Positions 53,511 through 61,549 are shown, counted from the first letter of the stretch. The stretch: DNA of 64,000 bases from GCA-2737725 sp965229355 (GCA_965229355.1 OZ245869.1:3906001-3970000); one strand, 5' to 3'. Numbers and translations are program-made. Notes: generated from the letters alone by a model not told the origin.

Positions 53511-53603
53511 TTATGCGCCCGGTGTTGGCTTGCGTGCAAAGCCTGAATTGAGTTTTCCCCCAATCAGAACAGCGCCGTCTGAAATGCACTGTCTGAAAAG
53601 CAC
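53511..53603 (-). CDS. Small repeated phage protein (copy B)
   Basis: A 30-residue frame starting at GTG (AVLIGGKLNS...RKPTPGA end), similar to copy A at 43863-43988. In both places a GC-rich terminator follows on the minus strand. The 5' part of copy B is shorter and carries three GTCTGAAA repeats (53577, 53591, 53608 on the plus strand), suggesting a deletion. It may be a shortened or dead copy. Confidence 0.35.
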   Translation of the reverse strand: MLFRQCISDGAVLIGGKLNSGFARKPTPGA

Positions 53604-53619
53604 CAATGTCTGAAAATAA

Positions 53620-53646
53620 AAAACCCGCCAATACCAGGCGGGTTTT
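53620..53646 (-). terminator. Intrinsic terminator after the 84-residue gene
   Basis: AAAACCCGCC / GGCGGGTTTT, 10-bp stem with loop AATACCA, then TTTATTTTC on the minus strand; 34 nt past the stop codon of the gene at 53680-53934. Confidence 0.88.
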
Positions 53647-53679
53647 CTTTAACGCGATGATGTTTGATGATCGCAGGTA

Positions 53680-53934
53680 TTAAGCCGCAACGTGATCAAT
53701 ATGGTCGGCTGCCCAATCGGCTTCCACACCATCGGGCTTAATGTCGGTGACACGCACGCGTACGCGCTTTTCTGTCTCCAACATGCTGGCCCACTTTGGC
53801 GGCACGAAAATACGCGCCATTTTATCAATACTTTCGCGCACAAAAATCACTGCACCTTCCGGCTTGTGGTTTTGCACGACCATCTCGATGAATCCTGAAA
53901 ATTCCATCGCCGAGGCATTATTGTTTGAATGCAC
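53680..53934 (-). CDS. Small hypothetical protein, possibly beta-barrel
   Basis: An 84-residue protein starting at GTG with AGGAGG 5 nt upstream, a very strong site. The core (GAVIFVRESIDKMARIFVP, then KRVRVRVTDIKPDGVEADWA) alternates hydrophobic and charged residues like a small beta-barrel, but I recognise no family. It stands alone with its own terminator, at the junction between phage genes and the host-like block. Confidence 0.65.
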   Translation of the reverse strand: MHSNNNASAMEFSGFIEMVVQNHKPEGAVIFVRESIDKMARIFVPPKWASMLETEKRVRVRVTDIKPDGVEADWAADHIDHVAA

Positions 53935-54241
53935 GGCAACCTCCTAACCGGTGATTGGCACCGACAACCTGAGCCTTTAGAGCCCGGTAGCAACACGGTG
54001 CTTGGCGGCAGTGCCATGCATCGCATTTCTGTAACCGTAGCAGGTTCCGTTTCAACCGCCAGTTAAATTGATAGCCGATGAAATATTATCCACAACATCT
54101 GCATCCCATTGATTTTGTGCGGATAAAGTAATGAGCATCAGCGTTAATACAGCCGATGTTACACGGTATTTTTTGCGATGATTTCGCAACCCTTAGAACG
54201 CAATGGCTCATGCATTTTCATAGCAAGCGTTGAGAGTCGCG
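53935..54241. other. Intergenic region, possible structured leader
   Basis: About 300 nt without a recognised gene. Just upstream of the strong ribosome site of the 84-residue gene lies a small hairpin, CGGTG-CCAAT-CACCG on the minus strand. The rest shows nothing definite. Confidence 0.35.
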
Positions 54242-54775
54242 CTAACCGTGGCGTACCCAAAATAAGTCAGGGCTCTGCCGCGCATACTTGCGATCAAGGC
54301 CCATCCACAAACCTGACGGCGTGAAGATAACCGGCAACAACAGAGACGTTAAGGCCAGCAACGAGGCATCGTAATATCCACCGATACCAAACATGAAGTT
54401 GATGAACACGGCCAAGGCAGCGCCCCAGCGTGTGCCCAAACCCAATAGCAATGAAATGCCGGTCACCAATTCTAATATCGTCACCACATACGCCGTGGGC
54501 ATGTGCAGCGGAATGGCGAAATTTTGTAAAAATGCAGCAGCGAACGAGTCCGTCGGCAGTTCCGTCAGGCGTTGTTCGAAGTTCAGCTTCAACTGGTCCG
54601 TCCACAACCAGCCCTTGATCACTTTGTTGATGCCCGCGGCCAGATAAAACAGAGCGTTAAAATAGCGCAGGAACATCACAAAGCAGCGACCGATATACGC
54701 CAAGGGCCGTGCTTTGAAAGCAGCTAAGCCCCAAATCTCATGCAGCGGAAGAATTGTGCTCATATGTTGGCTCAC
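54242..54775 (-). CDS. DoxX-family membrane protein
   Basis: A 177-residue inner-membrane protein with four hydrophobic helices (about 28-50, 85-110, 115-135, 140-160). DoxX-like features: FYLAAGINKVIKGW near residue 41, ILELVTGISLLLGLGTRWGA near 100, and a DASLLALTSLLLPVIF region. DoxX proteins are linked to respiratory or thiosulfate-oxidising complexes and redox stress. Its start overlaps the stop codon of the upstream secreted protein gene by 4 nt, so the pair is an operon. It looks like a host gene, not a phage gene. Confidence 0.82.
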   Translation of the reverse strand: MSQHMSTILPLHEIWGLAAFKARPLAYIGRCFVMFLRYFNALFYLAAGINKVIKGWLWTDQLKLNFEQRLTELPTDSFAAAFLQNFAIPLHMPTAYVVTILELVTGISLLLGLGTRWGAALAVFINFMFGIGGYYDASLLALTSLLLPVIFTPSGLWMGLDRKYARQSPDLFWVRHG

Positions 54776-55254
54776 ATTTTCTCAATGGTGCATTGGCCAC
54801 GGCGAGCGTTATCAGTGCCCATCCAATCGCCATTGGTGCGGTCGATCCAGAAGAGTAATTTTCCGCCGGCATCCGTGACATCGATGCGCTTGGCTTCCAG
54901 ATCGAACTTTGCATTGGCCGTGCTGTCGGCCCCTTCGCCTGATTTCATCAACACATCGCGGGTATGATACAGCCCATACTTCCGTGTCAGCGGAAAGTAA
55001 TCCAGCACGGTAGAGATTTGCCCCCAAAATCCACGCTTTAAAAAGTGCAGCTTGGTTTGTGCAGGTGTTGGCTGGGTGTCGGTCATGGCGGCAGAGCAAA
55101 CCACATTGGCTTCGCACATTGTGCACAGTTCGCCCTGCTTGTTGGTCAGGAATTGGCCCGCGATCTCGTGCTTGTCTTGGGCAAGGCCGGGCGTTGCCCC
55201 CAGCACCACACCCGCCATATACAGCCCTAACAATCCACCAGATACGCGTGCCAT
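54772..55254 (-). CDS. Secreted protein of unknown function, DoxX partner
   Basis: A 160-residue protein with a signal peptide (residues 1-25, ending GLAQ|DK). The mature part has four Cys: three close together in ELCTMCEANVVC and one near the C-terminal end (GQCTIEKM). It also has a beta-rich region with LLFWIDRTNGDWMGTD. No family is recognised. Coupling to DoxX suggests a shared periplasmic or redox role. Confidence 0.65.
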   Translation of the reverse strand: MARVSGGLLGLYMAGVVLGATPGLAQDKHEIAGQFLTNKQGELCTMCEANVVCSAAMTDTQPTPAQTKLHFLKRGFWGQISTVLDYFPLTRKYGLYHTRDVLMKSGEGADSTANAKFDLEAKRIDVTDAGGKLLFWIDRTNGDWMGTDNARRGQCTIEKM

Positions 55255-55424
55255 TCCGCCCTCAACAACCCCTCGGTCGCCCGCCCTCAGATTTAAGCGG
55301 ATGGCCTTTCAGATCGAAGTTCAGCGATCATTTGTGTTCACATATCGTACAGCTTCGGCCAGACTGATGTCATTCAGCCGTCGCGCCCATAATGCTGCAA
55401 TATTCACTGTCCTGGGGCTTACAC

Positions 55425-55856
55425 ATGACCACATCTCTATGCCGTTCTATAATGTTTGCCGTGGCCGCATGCATGGCCGTTAGTACCGCGTACGCGCAAG
55501 ACGCCGCCGCCCCGCCGTCGCAAGTGTCCAAACCCGGCTACATGGTGGTGATTGGGAATGGCGTCGACCCGAAAAAAATGGGCGCCTATGCCAGTGCGGC
55601 CGTACCGCTGCTGCTGAAGTACAAAGGCAAACTGTTGTTCGCCACTGAAGAAGGCCAAACCGAAGTGTTAGAGGGCGGCCCCTTCCCCGGATCCGTGCGT
55701 GTGTTTGAATTCCCGAGCCTGAAATCCGCGCGCGATTTTTACACCTCGCCCGAATACCAGAAGGCTATTCCGCTGCGGGCCGGTAACGGCAAGATTGACG
55801 TGATTGTCTCGGACGCGTTTGTGCCCGACCCGAAATGGACGCAGCCACAGAAATAG
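55425..55856 (+). CDS. DUF1330 domain protein with signal peptide
   Basis: A 143-residue exported protein. The signal peptide (about 1-24, ending TAYA|QD) is followed by a DUF1330 ferredoxin-like fold: YMVVIGNGVDPKKMGAYA, the EFPSLKSARDFYTSPEYQKAI block and the GKIDVIVSDAF end. Most DUF1330 proteins are cytoplasmic; export is less usual. I chose ATG at 55425 because it gives a compact signal peptide; the frame opens at 55392. It is divergent from the DoxX operon and convergent with the IclR gene. Confidence 0.78.
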   Translation: MTTSLCRSIMFAVAACMAVSTAYAQDAAAPPSQVSKPGYMVVIGNGVDPKKMGAYASAAVPLLLKYKGKLLFATEEGQTEVLEGGPFPGSVRVFEFPSLKSARDFYTSPEYQKAIPLRAGNGKIDVIVSDAFVPDPKWTQPQK

Positions 55857-55859
55857 AAG

Positions 55860-56693
55860 TCACGCCCACGCGGCCGCAATCTCAGCCCCGGCGGCTTTCA
55901 GCGCACTCACATACCGCTGCACCGCTTGGCCACGGGGCATGGCGCTTTCAAAAAAGCGCACGGCGATGCACGCCAGCGGCACGCCGTTCAGTATAATCGG
56001 CACTGATAACGATGTGGTGCGCCCACGTGTCGCATCATTGGTGCGCGTGGCTGCACGCTTGGCCCGACGCGATAAAGGCTCGTGCGTTGTCATGGCATAG
56101 CCTGTGCGCTTGCATGTTTTCAGTAGCGGAAGCACCGCACCTGCATCGCGCGCTAATTCAGCGAATGGCTCTTTCGAGGCGCCGATGCGTTTTAATATGG
56201 CCGCTTGTTCGCGCGGAGCAACGTGCGCAAGGTACACACGGCCCGACGCACTTTCTAACATCGGCACATCAAAGCCAGTCGTGTAGCGCTCTAACGTCAG
56301 TGAGGTTTCAGCATCGGTTGTGGCCCACACGACCATGCGCAAATCCTGCGGCCCCGCGACAGAGATAGGCCATTTTAAGCTTTGGCCTAGTTTGGTCATG
56401 ATGCGCTGTAAGGCCGCCAGCCGCGCATCATCAACGCTGCGCGCATTCAACGCATCTAAGCTCGCGCGCGCCAGCACATACCGGCCCGAAAACGCCATGT
56501 GCGTTACAAGGCCCCGACTTTGTAAGCCCGCCATAGCGCGGTAGGCCGCAGGCCTGGAAATGCGCAAGGCTTTGGCGGCTTCGGCCGGAGTTAAGCCAAT
56601 GGGGGACACGACCAGGGCAGCCAGAACATCCAACCCACGCTCTAACGTCTGCGTAGCGAAACGACGTGCCGATGTTTTTGCTTTCTGAGGCAT
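55860..56693 (-). CDS. IclR-family transcription regulator
   Basis: A 277-residue regulator with an N-terminal winged helix (TLERGLDVLAALVVSPIGLTPAEAAKALRISRPAAYRAM in two blocks) and the C-terminal effector domain (YVLARASLDALNAR; TREP-like NGVPLACIAVRFF near 225). IclR proteins control aromatic or organic acid catabolism in response to a small ligand. Met at 56693 is preferred; GTG at 56717 is possible. It lies in the host-like block between phage segments. Its target is unknown. Confidence 0.85.
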   Translation of the reverse strand: MPQKAKTSARRFATQTLERGLDVLAALVVSPIGLTPAEAAKALRISRPAAYRAMAGLQSRGLVTHMAFSGRYVLARASLDALNARSVDDARLAALQRIMTKLGQSLKWPISVAGPQDLRMVVWATTDAETSLTLERYTTGFDVPMLESASGRVYLAHVAPREQAAILKRIGASKEPFAELARDAGAVLPLLKTCKRTGYAMTTHEPLSRRAKRAATRTNDATRGRTTSLSVPIILNGVPLACIAVRFFESAMPRGQAVQRYVSALKAAGAEIAAAWA

Positions 56694-56773
56694 AGATAGA
56701 GTAGAGCCATGCCCCACGCCTTATTTCAATAGCACCTTATATCAATAAGCTGCCGAGCCTCGCCCGATCTGAT

Positions 56774-57145
56774 ATGCCATACCTTATGCCTAAACCGCCT
56801 TTTGCCACGCTGATCTATCGCGGATTGCGCCGCCTGTGCCCTTCGTGCGGACGTGGTGCGGTGATGCACGGCTACGTCAAGCAGTTGCCCGCCTGCCCTG
56901 CGTGCGGCGAGGACTTCACCCACATCTCCGCCGACGATGCGCCGCCGTGGCTGACCATTGTAGTGGTCGGCCACATTATGCTGTCGGTGGTGCTGTGGAT
57001 TGAAACCAACTACCGCTTTCCAGTGGAATACGAAGTGCCGGTGTTAGTGGCCTTGGGGGCCGCGCTGACATTCTGGCTGCTACCCGTCTGCAAGGGCGTT
57101 GTCATCGCCATCATGTGGCGCGTGACGGAAAAAGAGAACAGTTAG
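56774..57145 (+). CDS. DUF983 family membrane protein
   Basis: A 123-residue protein with two CxxC zinc-ribbon-like motifs (LCPSCGRG near 22, ACPACGED near 44) followed by two membrane helices (about 59-78 and 90-112). This is the DUF983 pattern common in Alphaproteobacteria, often near respiratory genes. Its stop codon overlaps that of the convergent cassette 4 partner gene by 4 nt, which marks a direct junction between host-like and phage-related sequence. Confidence 0.85.
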   Translation: MPYLMPKPPFATLIYRGLRRLCPSCGRGAVMHGYVKQLPACPACGEDFTHISADDAPPWLTIVVVGHIMLSVVLWIETNYRFPVEYEVPVLVALGAALTFWLLPVCKGVVIAIMWRVTEKENS

Positions 57146-57822
57146 CGGCTTTGTTGCGCTGACAACGCCATGTACTTCTCATACGGTGGCAGGCCGTATA
57201 TATACATCGCGCATCCTGCAAATTGCGGCTTGCAAGTTTCACTCCAAACACCAAGCGGGTTTACGGCTTCACCGAATCTTGCCCCAGCAAGCGAGGTTTC
57301 GGCACTATGCCACCCTACCACACCCCACCCCGCTGCACTCTTTTTCAAAAAAACGCTGTCGTTGGAATAATCGTCAACCGCGGTATGCGCGATAACAACT
57401 TCCACGGCGTTTGCGAGTTCTTTTGGCAATGCGCGCTCGGCGCCATAGCGATCAGCGCTGACTGGCTTTACTGCGACAACATCGTATACGTCATTTTCCC
57501 CAGCGCTTAAATCGAGCACATCATTAAATGGCGCAGCCCATGGTGCTTCTTTTGTTTTCTGATGAGCAACACGGCGTTCCGGGTGCTCTCGATATAACTC
57601 CGCCAAATACTGTTCATATTCCAGCGTGTGCCTTACATCTTTATTTGGCAGACCAACCGACGCGCACCACTTGCCTTCTACACGACACACCCACCACGTC
57701 TTCGCAGCACAAACCGGCGAAGTATTCGCTGTTTTGCAAACCTCAGTTACGGCGGGAATACTTTCAGCTGAATGACCTGATGAGGGATAAAATTGCAAAC
57801 CACACAGAAGCGCAAACAGCAT
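57142..57822 (-). CDS. Secreted Cys-containing partner protein of hydrolase cassette 4
   Basis: A protein of about 226 residues homologous to the cassette 2 partner (PVCAAKTWWVC, VGLPNKD, VSADRYGAERALPKEL, YSNDSVFLKK, and the end YIYGLPPYEKYMA). The signal sequence (LMLFALLCGLQFYPSSGHSA|ES) supports export. The start is unclear: the frame is open to 57969, inside the M23 gene, and ATG at 57822 is the last possible start before the signal. Overlap with the hydrolase gene, as in cassette 2, is likely. It is a candidate periplasmic immunity protein. Confidence 0.62.
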   Translation of the reverse strand: MLFALLCGLQFYPSSGHSAESIPAVTEVCKTANTSPVCAAKTWWVCRVEGKWCASVGLPNKDVRHTLEYEQYLAELYREHPERRVAHQKTKEAPWAAPFNDVLDLSAGENDVYDVVAVKPVSADRYGAERALPKELANAVEVVIAHTAVDDYSNDSVFLKKSAAGWGVVGWHSAETSLAGARFGEAVNPLGVWSETCKPQFAGCAMYIYGLPPYEKYMALSAQQSR

Positions 57823-57832
57823 CAAAAATCTA

Positions 57833-59077
57833 TTAAGGTGCTTGCCATTTTGTTGGCACCCGCATGCGGTATGTCGGATCCAATCGCAAATATGTCGTGT
57901 AATCTGATGATGTCGGTTTAGGCTTTTCATATGCACGCACCGTTGGATCAGCGATTTCCACATGAACATGATTAATCATACCGCCTGGATGCCTGTCATC
58001 AACAGGATAAACGGGCGCTAAATCTTGAACCCTCCCAATTTGGGTTTGGCCTCCTGTCACTTTGTCTCCAACCTTAACATTTGGATCAACGTAGTGTGTT
58101 CGATACAGTTTACCATTAGGCGACGTGATTTCGACATAGCGTAACCCGGCTTTTGCGGCGCGTTTTACTTCGTCGTGGATATTGGGATCGTTACCGTAGA
58201 CGAAGCCAACTTTTGTTACTGTTCCGTCAGCTGTTGCAACGACATCTTCACCAGGATTGGCACGAACGTCTCGTGCGTAGTGACCGCGCTGCTGGTTAGA
58301 CGCGGTGGAAGCACCGCCGCGCCGAGACGCATTAAACGCATCATTCCCGTAATCATCACTTTCCCGAAACTGGCCACTTTGAACGGGAAAATAAGCTTTA
58401 TCATATCTGTCCGTTCCCTCGTCAGGATCGAGACGCTCTTCCCGGCGCGTCGCTGTGACAGTAATAGGATCAATCTTTACCTCATTTTCCAGCGACAATG
58501 GAATCGACCTAATATTCTTCTGATCCTCAATGGATGCTGGGAGGTTCACTTTTACAACTGGTTCACCGCGATACAGTAAATCTGAAATTAGACCATCACC
58601 GTCTTGCTCATTTCTAAACCACCCAAATTCCTCGGCCCCTGTGGCGGGGTTAATCGAGGCTTTGCGGCTGCCGACAATGAGTTGCTTAGGGTCGATGCCG
58701 CGTTTGGCGGCTTCGGCCGCAATCAGTTGGGCAAGTTGTGGTGTCAGCACAGCGCGCGGAATCACCATCTCGCCCGGCTCAAGGTGGGCAACAGCGGTAT
58801 CACCACCACGCCCTTGCAGCGCTAGCACTTTGGCTTGAAGCGCATTTATCAGTTTGCCGTGCTGCTTTGGACTCAGCTTACGCAATTCACTTTGAGCGGC
58901 AGCGATGTGTTTAGCTTTCACTGGGCCTTTCGCATCTTTGGCACGGCGTAAGGCCGCAAGCACGCTGCGCGCATCTTCGCCCGCATCGGCAGCTAAGTAT
59001 GGGTCGATGCCCACAGTCTTAGCAGCCATCATGGCTAAGCCTTCTTTAAACGAATACGCACGTTTACGATCACTCAT
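57833..59077 (-). CDS. Cassette 4: conserved phage N-domain fused to M23 peptidase
   Basis: A 414-residue protein. Residues 1-154 are the shared domain (MSDRKRAYSFKEGLAMM; VIPRAVLTPQLAQLIA; ASINPATGAEEFGWF). A long linker of about 110 residues contains PITVTATRREERLD near 204-216, which resembles a TonB box. The M23 domain has HYARD at 266-270 (HxxxD) and HVH at 370-372 (HxH), plus GEDVVATADGTVTKVG typical of LytM folds. ATG at 59077 has a perfect AAGGAG site 8 nt upstream. It follows the large terminase gene by 35 nt. Confidence 0.82.
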   Translation of the reverse strand: MSDRKRAYSFKEGLAMMAAKTVGIDPYLAADAGEDARSVLAALRRAKDAKGPVKAKHIAAAQSELRKLSPKQHGKLINALQAKVLALQGRGGDTAVAHLEPGEMVIPRAVLTPQLAQLIAAEAAKRGIDPKQLIVGSRKASINPATGAEEFGWFRNEQDGDGLISDLLYRGEPVVKVNLPASIEDQKNIRSIPLSLENEVKIDPITVTATRREERLDPDEGTDRYDKAYFPVQSGQFRESDDYGNDAFNASRRGGASTASNQQRGHYARDVRANPGEDVVATADGTVTKVGFVYGNDPNIHDEVKRAAKAGLRYVEITSPNGKLYRTHYVDPNVKVGDKVTGGQTQIGRVQDLAPVYPVDDRHPGGMINHVHVEIADPTVRAYEKPKPTSSDYTTYLRLDPTYRMRVPTKWQAP

Positions 59078-59112
59078 GATCGGCACTCCTTTTGAGAAAA
59101 TAAAAGGATGGC

Positions 59113-60516
59113 TCACACCACCCATTCGCCTGCGTCTTTGAGGTCGATGCCTGTCCAGGCGGAAACATTGCTCACGCGGCCCTGCCCCATGGCGGCAGCC
59201 CGAAACGCATCAGCGGCGTGGGAGGCATCGTCATGGCGCGGGCGATCTTCAAACACGCCGCGCACGGCATCAAACTCGCGCTTGTAGCGGCGTAGTTTTT
59301 TTAAACCTTCGCGGCAGTGGGTTGCATCAAACCGCGAGACACGAATTAAACGCCGCGTGGCATCAATGCCATCGGCCAAGCCATGGCGCGGCAAAATGAT
59401 TGTTTTGAAGCCCAGGCTTTCGAAAACTTCGCGTCGGGTTTTGCCGCCGAGGATGCCAGGGTCGCGGTGTCCACCATCGTGGGGCCACACATGATCGCCA
59501 TAAACAAACCGGCGCTCGGTGGCTTTGTCGCGCAAAACGCGCGCGTAGTAGTCGAGTGCTTGGCCTGAACCTTCGACGTAATCGATCCATCGCCATTGCC
59601 CGCCTGATAAAATTTGCCCAAACCAAATGGCGGTATCGTCAGCAATGCCCAAATCCCAGAACGTATGCACCGGCAATTCCGGATCGGGGATAAGGCTTGT
59701 CACACGCGCCTCGCGATCAGCCAGCGTCAATTCATCGGCGTAGTAGGCCCCTTCTTGGGGGAGGCGTCCGAATTCAGCACCCAAGTATACCGAGATCCAC
59801 GCATCAGACTTTCCCTGCACTTGCGCCCCATAATATTGGGGCACCAAGTTCTTCAGGTTTTCAGCTTTTGGGTTTTCAACCCACTGGTCAGCGATCTTGG
59901 TTACACCACCGGGTTGGCGGTAAAAATTCCAGCCGCTGTCATCATCGATGCTTAATTCATGCAGCCAGTGATCTTCATCGGGCATGTTGGTGTCAGCAAA
60001 AATGCCGTACCACGTGGCCCCGCCATCACGCATAGAAGGGTAACGGCCAATACGGCCATCGCCTGCGTCGATGATACTGCGCTTTAACTCGCGCACTTCG
60101 TTGAACCAAATGCCGGTGACTTCCAACGATAAAAACTTTTTGGCATCGGCTTCCTGGTCCATCGCCAGGAACATCACATCGCAGTGTACATGCGTGCCGT
60201 CGCCTAGCGACACGCGCAGTTTGTGTTCCATGGGCGCGGTCTGCGTCAGCGTGCCAGTGTACGAGCCAAACCACTGCGCCCAGGTTTTTAAGGTCGTACT
60301 TTTCAGTTCGGGGTACGTGTTACGCACCACCGCAAACCGTGTATGCCGCACGCCGTTTTTGTCTGGCTGTTGTGCACGCGCACGCTTGAAAATTTCAACA
60401 CAGCACGCGGTAGATTTGCCCGAACCGAATGGGCCCATGAGCACGCGACGCCGCGCATCAGATTGCATAAACGCAGCCGCCACCGGCCCCGGCGCGCGGT
60501 AGGGAGAATAAAACAT
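59113..60516 (-). CDS. Terminase large subunit
   Basis: A 467-residue phage DNA-packaging motor. Walker A GPFGSGKST lies near residue 28; the Walker B region IWFNEVREL near 137 has a hydrophobic run ending in NE; the nuclease part includes the acidic FWDLGIADDTAIWFG near 288 and DDASHAADAFRAA near 438. It cuts concatemeric DNA and pumps it through the portal. Its length is usual for podoviruses. Many residues expected for ATPase and nuclease activity are intact, so the element may still package DNA. Confidence 0.93.
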   Translation of the reverse strand: MFYSPYRAPGPVAAAFMQSDARRRVLMGPFGSGKSTACCVEIFKRARAQQPDKNGVRHTRFAVVRNTYPELKSTTLKTWAQWFGSYTGTLTQTAPMEHKLRVSLGDGTHVHCDVMFLAMDQEADAKKFLSLEVTGIWFNEVRELKRSIIDAGDGRIGRYPSMRDGGATWYGIFADTNMPDEDHWLHELSIDDDSGWNFYRQPGGVTKIADQWVENPKAENLKNLVPQYYGAQVQGKSDAWISVYLGAEFGRLPQEGAYYADELTLADREARVTSLIPDPELPVHTFWDLGIADDTAIWFGQILSGGQWRWIDYVEGSGQALDYYARVLRDKATERRFVYGDHVWPHDGGHRDPGILGGKTRREVFESLGFKTIILPRHGLADGIDATRRLIRVSRFDATHCREGLKKLRRYKREFDAVRGVFEDRPRHDDASHAADAFRAAAMGQGRVSNVSAWTGIDLKDAGEWVV

Positions 60517-60557
60517 GATGAGACTTTTAAGAATGAAGTTGGAGACGAATTTAAGTC

Positions 60558-60639
60558 GTCATCCCCGTGCAAACGGGGATCCATCTTTCAACAGATTCAA
60601 AATGAATGTTGCCTGGATTCCCGCTGACGCGGGAATGAC
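60558..60639. repeat. REP-pair element (REPIN-like)
   Basis: Two short palindromes in inverted orientation: CCCCGTGCAAACGGGG (within GTCATCCCCG...GGGGATCCAT) and TTCCCGCTGACGCGGGAA (within TGGATTCCCG...GGGAATGAC). The outer ends CGTCATCCCC and GGGAATGACG are near-complementary. It lies just 5' of the large terminase gene, a typical intergenic REP insertion from the host genome. Confidence 0.75.
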
Positions 60640-60650
60640 GAATGAAGAAA

Positions 60651-61007
60651 TTACGACAGCGGCGTCAGCAGCAGCCACACCAACATGGCCGACAGCACCA
60701 ACAGCAACAGCGAATTGCGGTGATGCACACCCAACGTGCGCTTGGCCCATTGGCTATAGCGAAACAGAATAATGCCCAGAATGGCACTGCACACGATGGC
60801 CACGTCTTTCAGCCACGGGCGCTCGGCCAGCATCACGCCCCAGTCGGGATCGACCTGCACCAAAATCGACATTTGGCTAATGGCAATCGCCGCCACCACG
60901 ATGATGATGTGGTTCAGATACGTCAGCACCACCAACGCGCCGCTGGGTTGCGGCGGGTGCATTTCTGGGGGCTGATTTCCCGTAAAAGTGGATGTCGGCT
61001 CGATCAT
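60651..61007 (-). CDS. Three-TM membrane protein between terminase genes
   Basis: A 118-residue protein with a proline-rich N terminus (PPEMHPPQPSG) and three membrane helices (about 23-44, 62-82, 93-115). GGAAGG lies 4 nt before ATG 61007. A membrane protein between small and large terminase genes is unusual. It could be a class I-type holin, an exclusion protein or another immunity factor; sequence alone does not decide. Confidence 0.6.
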   Translation of the reverse strand: MIEPTSTFTGNQPPEMHPPQPSGALVVLTYLNHIIIVVAAIAISQMSILVQVDPDWGVMLAERPWLKDVAIVCSAILGIILFRYSQWAKRTLGVHHRNSLLLLVLSAMLVWLLLTPLS

Positions 61008-61258
61008 ACGACCTTCCATACACCGTTTACCTGATATGGGTTAAGGCCCCAAATTGAGAAAATTTGTGAAGAAATACAGGGAAATTTAACGAAACGCCCC
61101 CAGCACAACCCTTATGTAGCCAGCAAAAGCGCCATGCACGGCCCGCTATTTACCTAAAACAGGGACCTTCCATCCCCCCGCTTATGAGTTGCGAGCTTCA
61201 GTGCATCAGGTGCCGTTTTTGCGAAGACCAGCAGGCGATGTGAATACGCCTTAAGCGC
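61008..61258. other. Gap between small terminase and 3-TM gene
   Basis: About 250 nt in which I see no gene, terminator or strong repeat. It may carry the promoter of the 3-TM/large terminase genes. Confidence 0.3.
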
Positions 61259-61549
61259 TTACTCCTGCGGGCCGAAATCAAATTCAATATCAAACGGCGC
61301 AGGCCCAGGTGGTGCGGGCTTGGTGGCGACTGCGCCATAAATATGCGGTGCGATGCGCGCCATGAGCCACATGCGCACATCAATACGCAGTTTGGCACGC
61401 GCGATGTTCTCACGGTCCAGCACCGTTTGCACTTGGCCTTTGGCATTTTCCTTTTCGATGAAGTCCCCGGCTGCATCGTCAGCAATGGCGATAATTTCCG
61501 CCGCCATTTTGGCCGCATCTTTTTCCGCTTTGGTTTGCGTTTTGCTCAT
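61259..61549 (-). CDS. Terminase small subunit-like protein
   Basis: A 96-residue helical protein with the pattern of small terminase subunits: EIIAIADDAAGDFIE, then DRENIARAKLRIDVRMWLMARIAPHIYG (two blocks), and an acidic tail. It recognises the packaging start site and regulates the large subunit. ATG at 61549 overlaps the upstream stop codon (ATGA), which decides the start. The position at the head of the packaging module supports the call. Confidence 0.75.
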   Translation of the reverse strand: MSKTQTKAEKDAAKMAAEIIAIADDAAGDFIEKENAKGQVQTVLDRENIARAKLRIDVRMWLMARIAPHIYGAVATKPAPPGPAPFDIEFDFGPQE

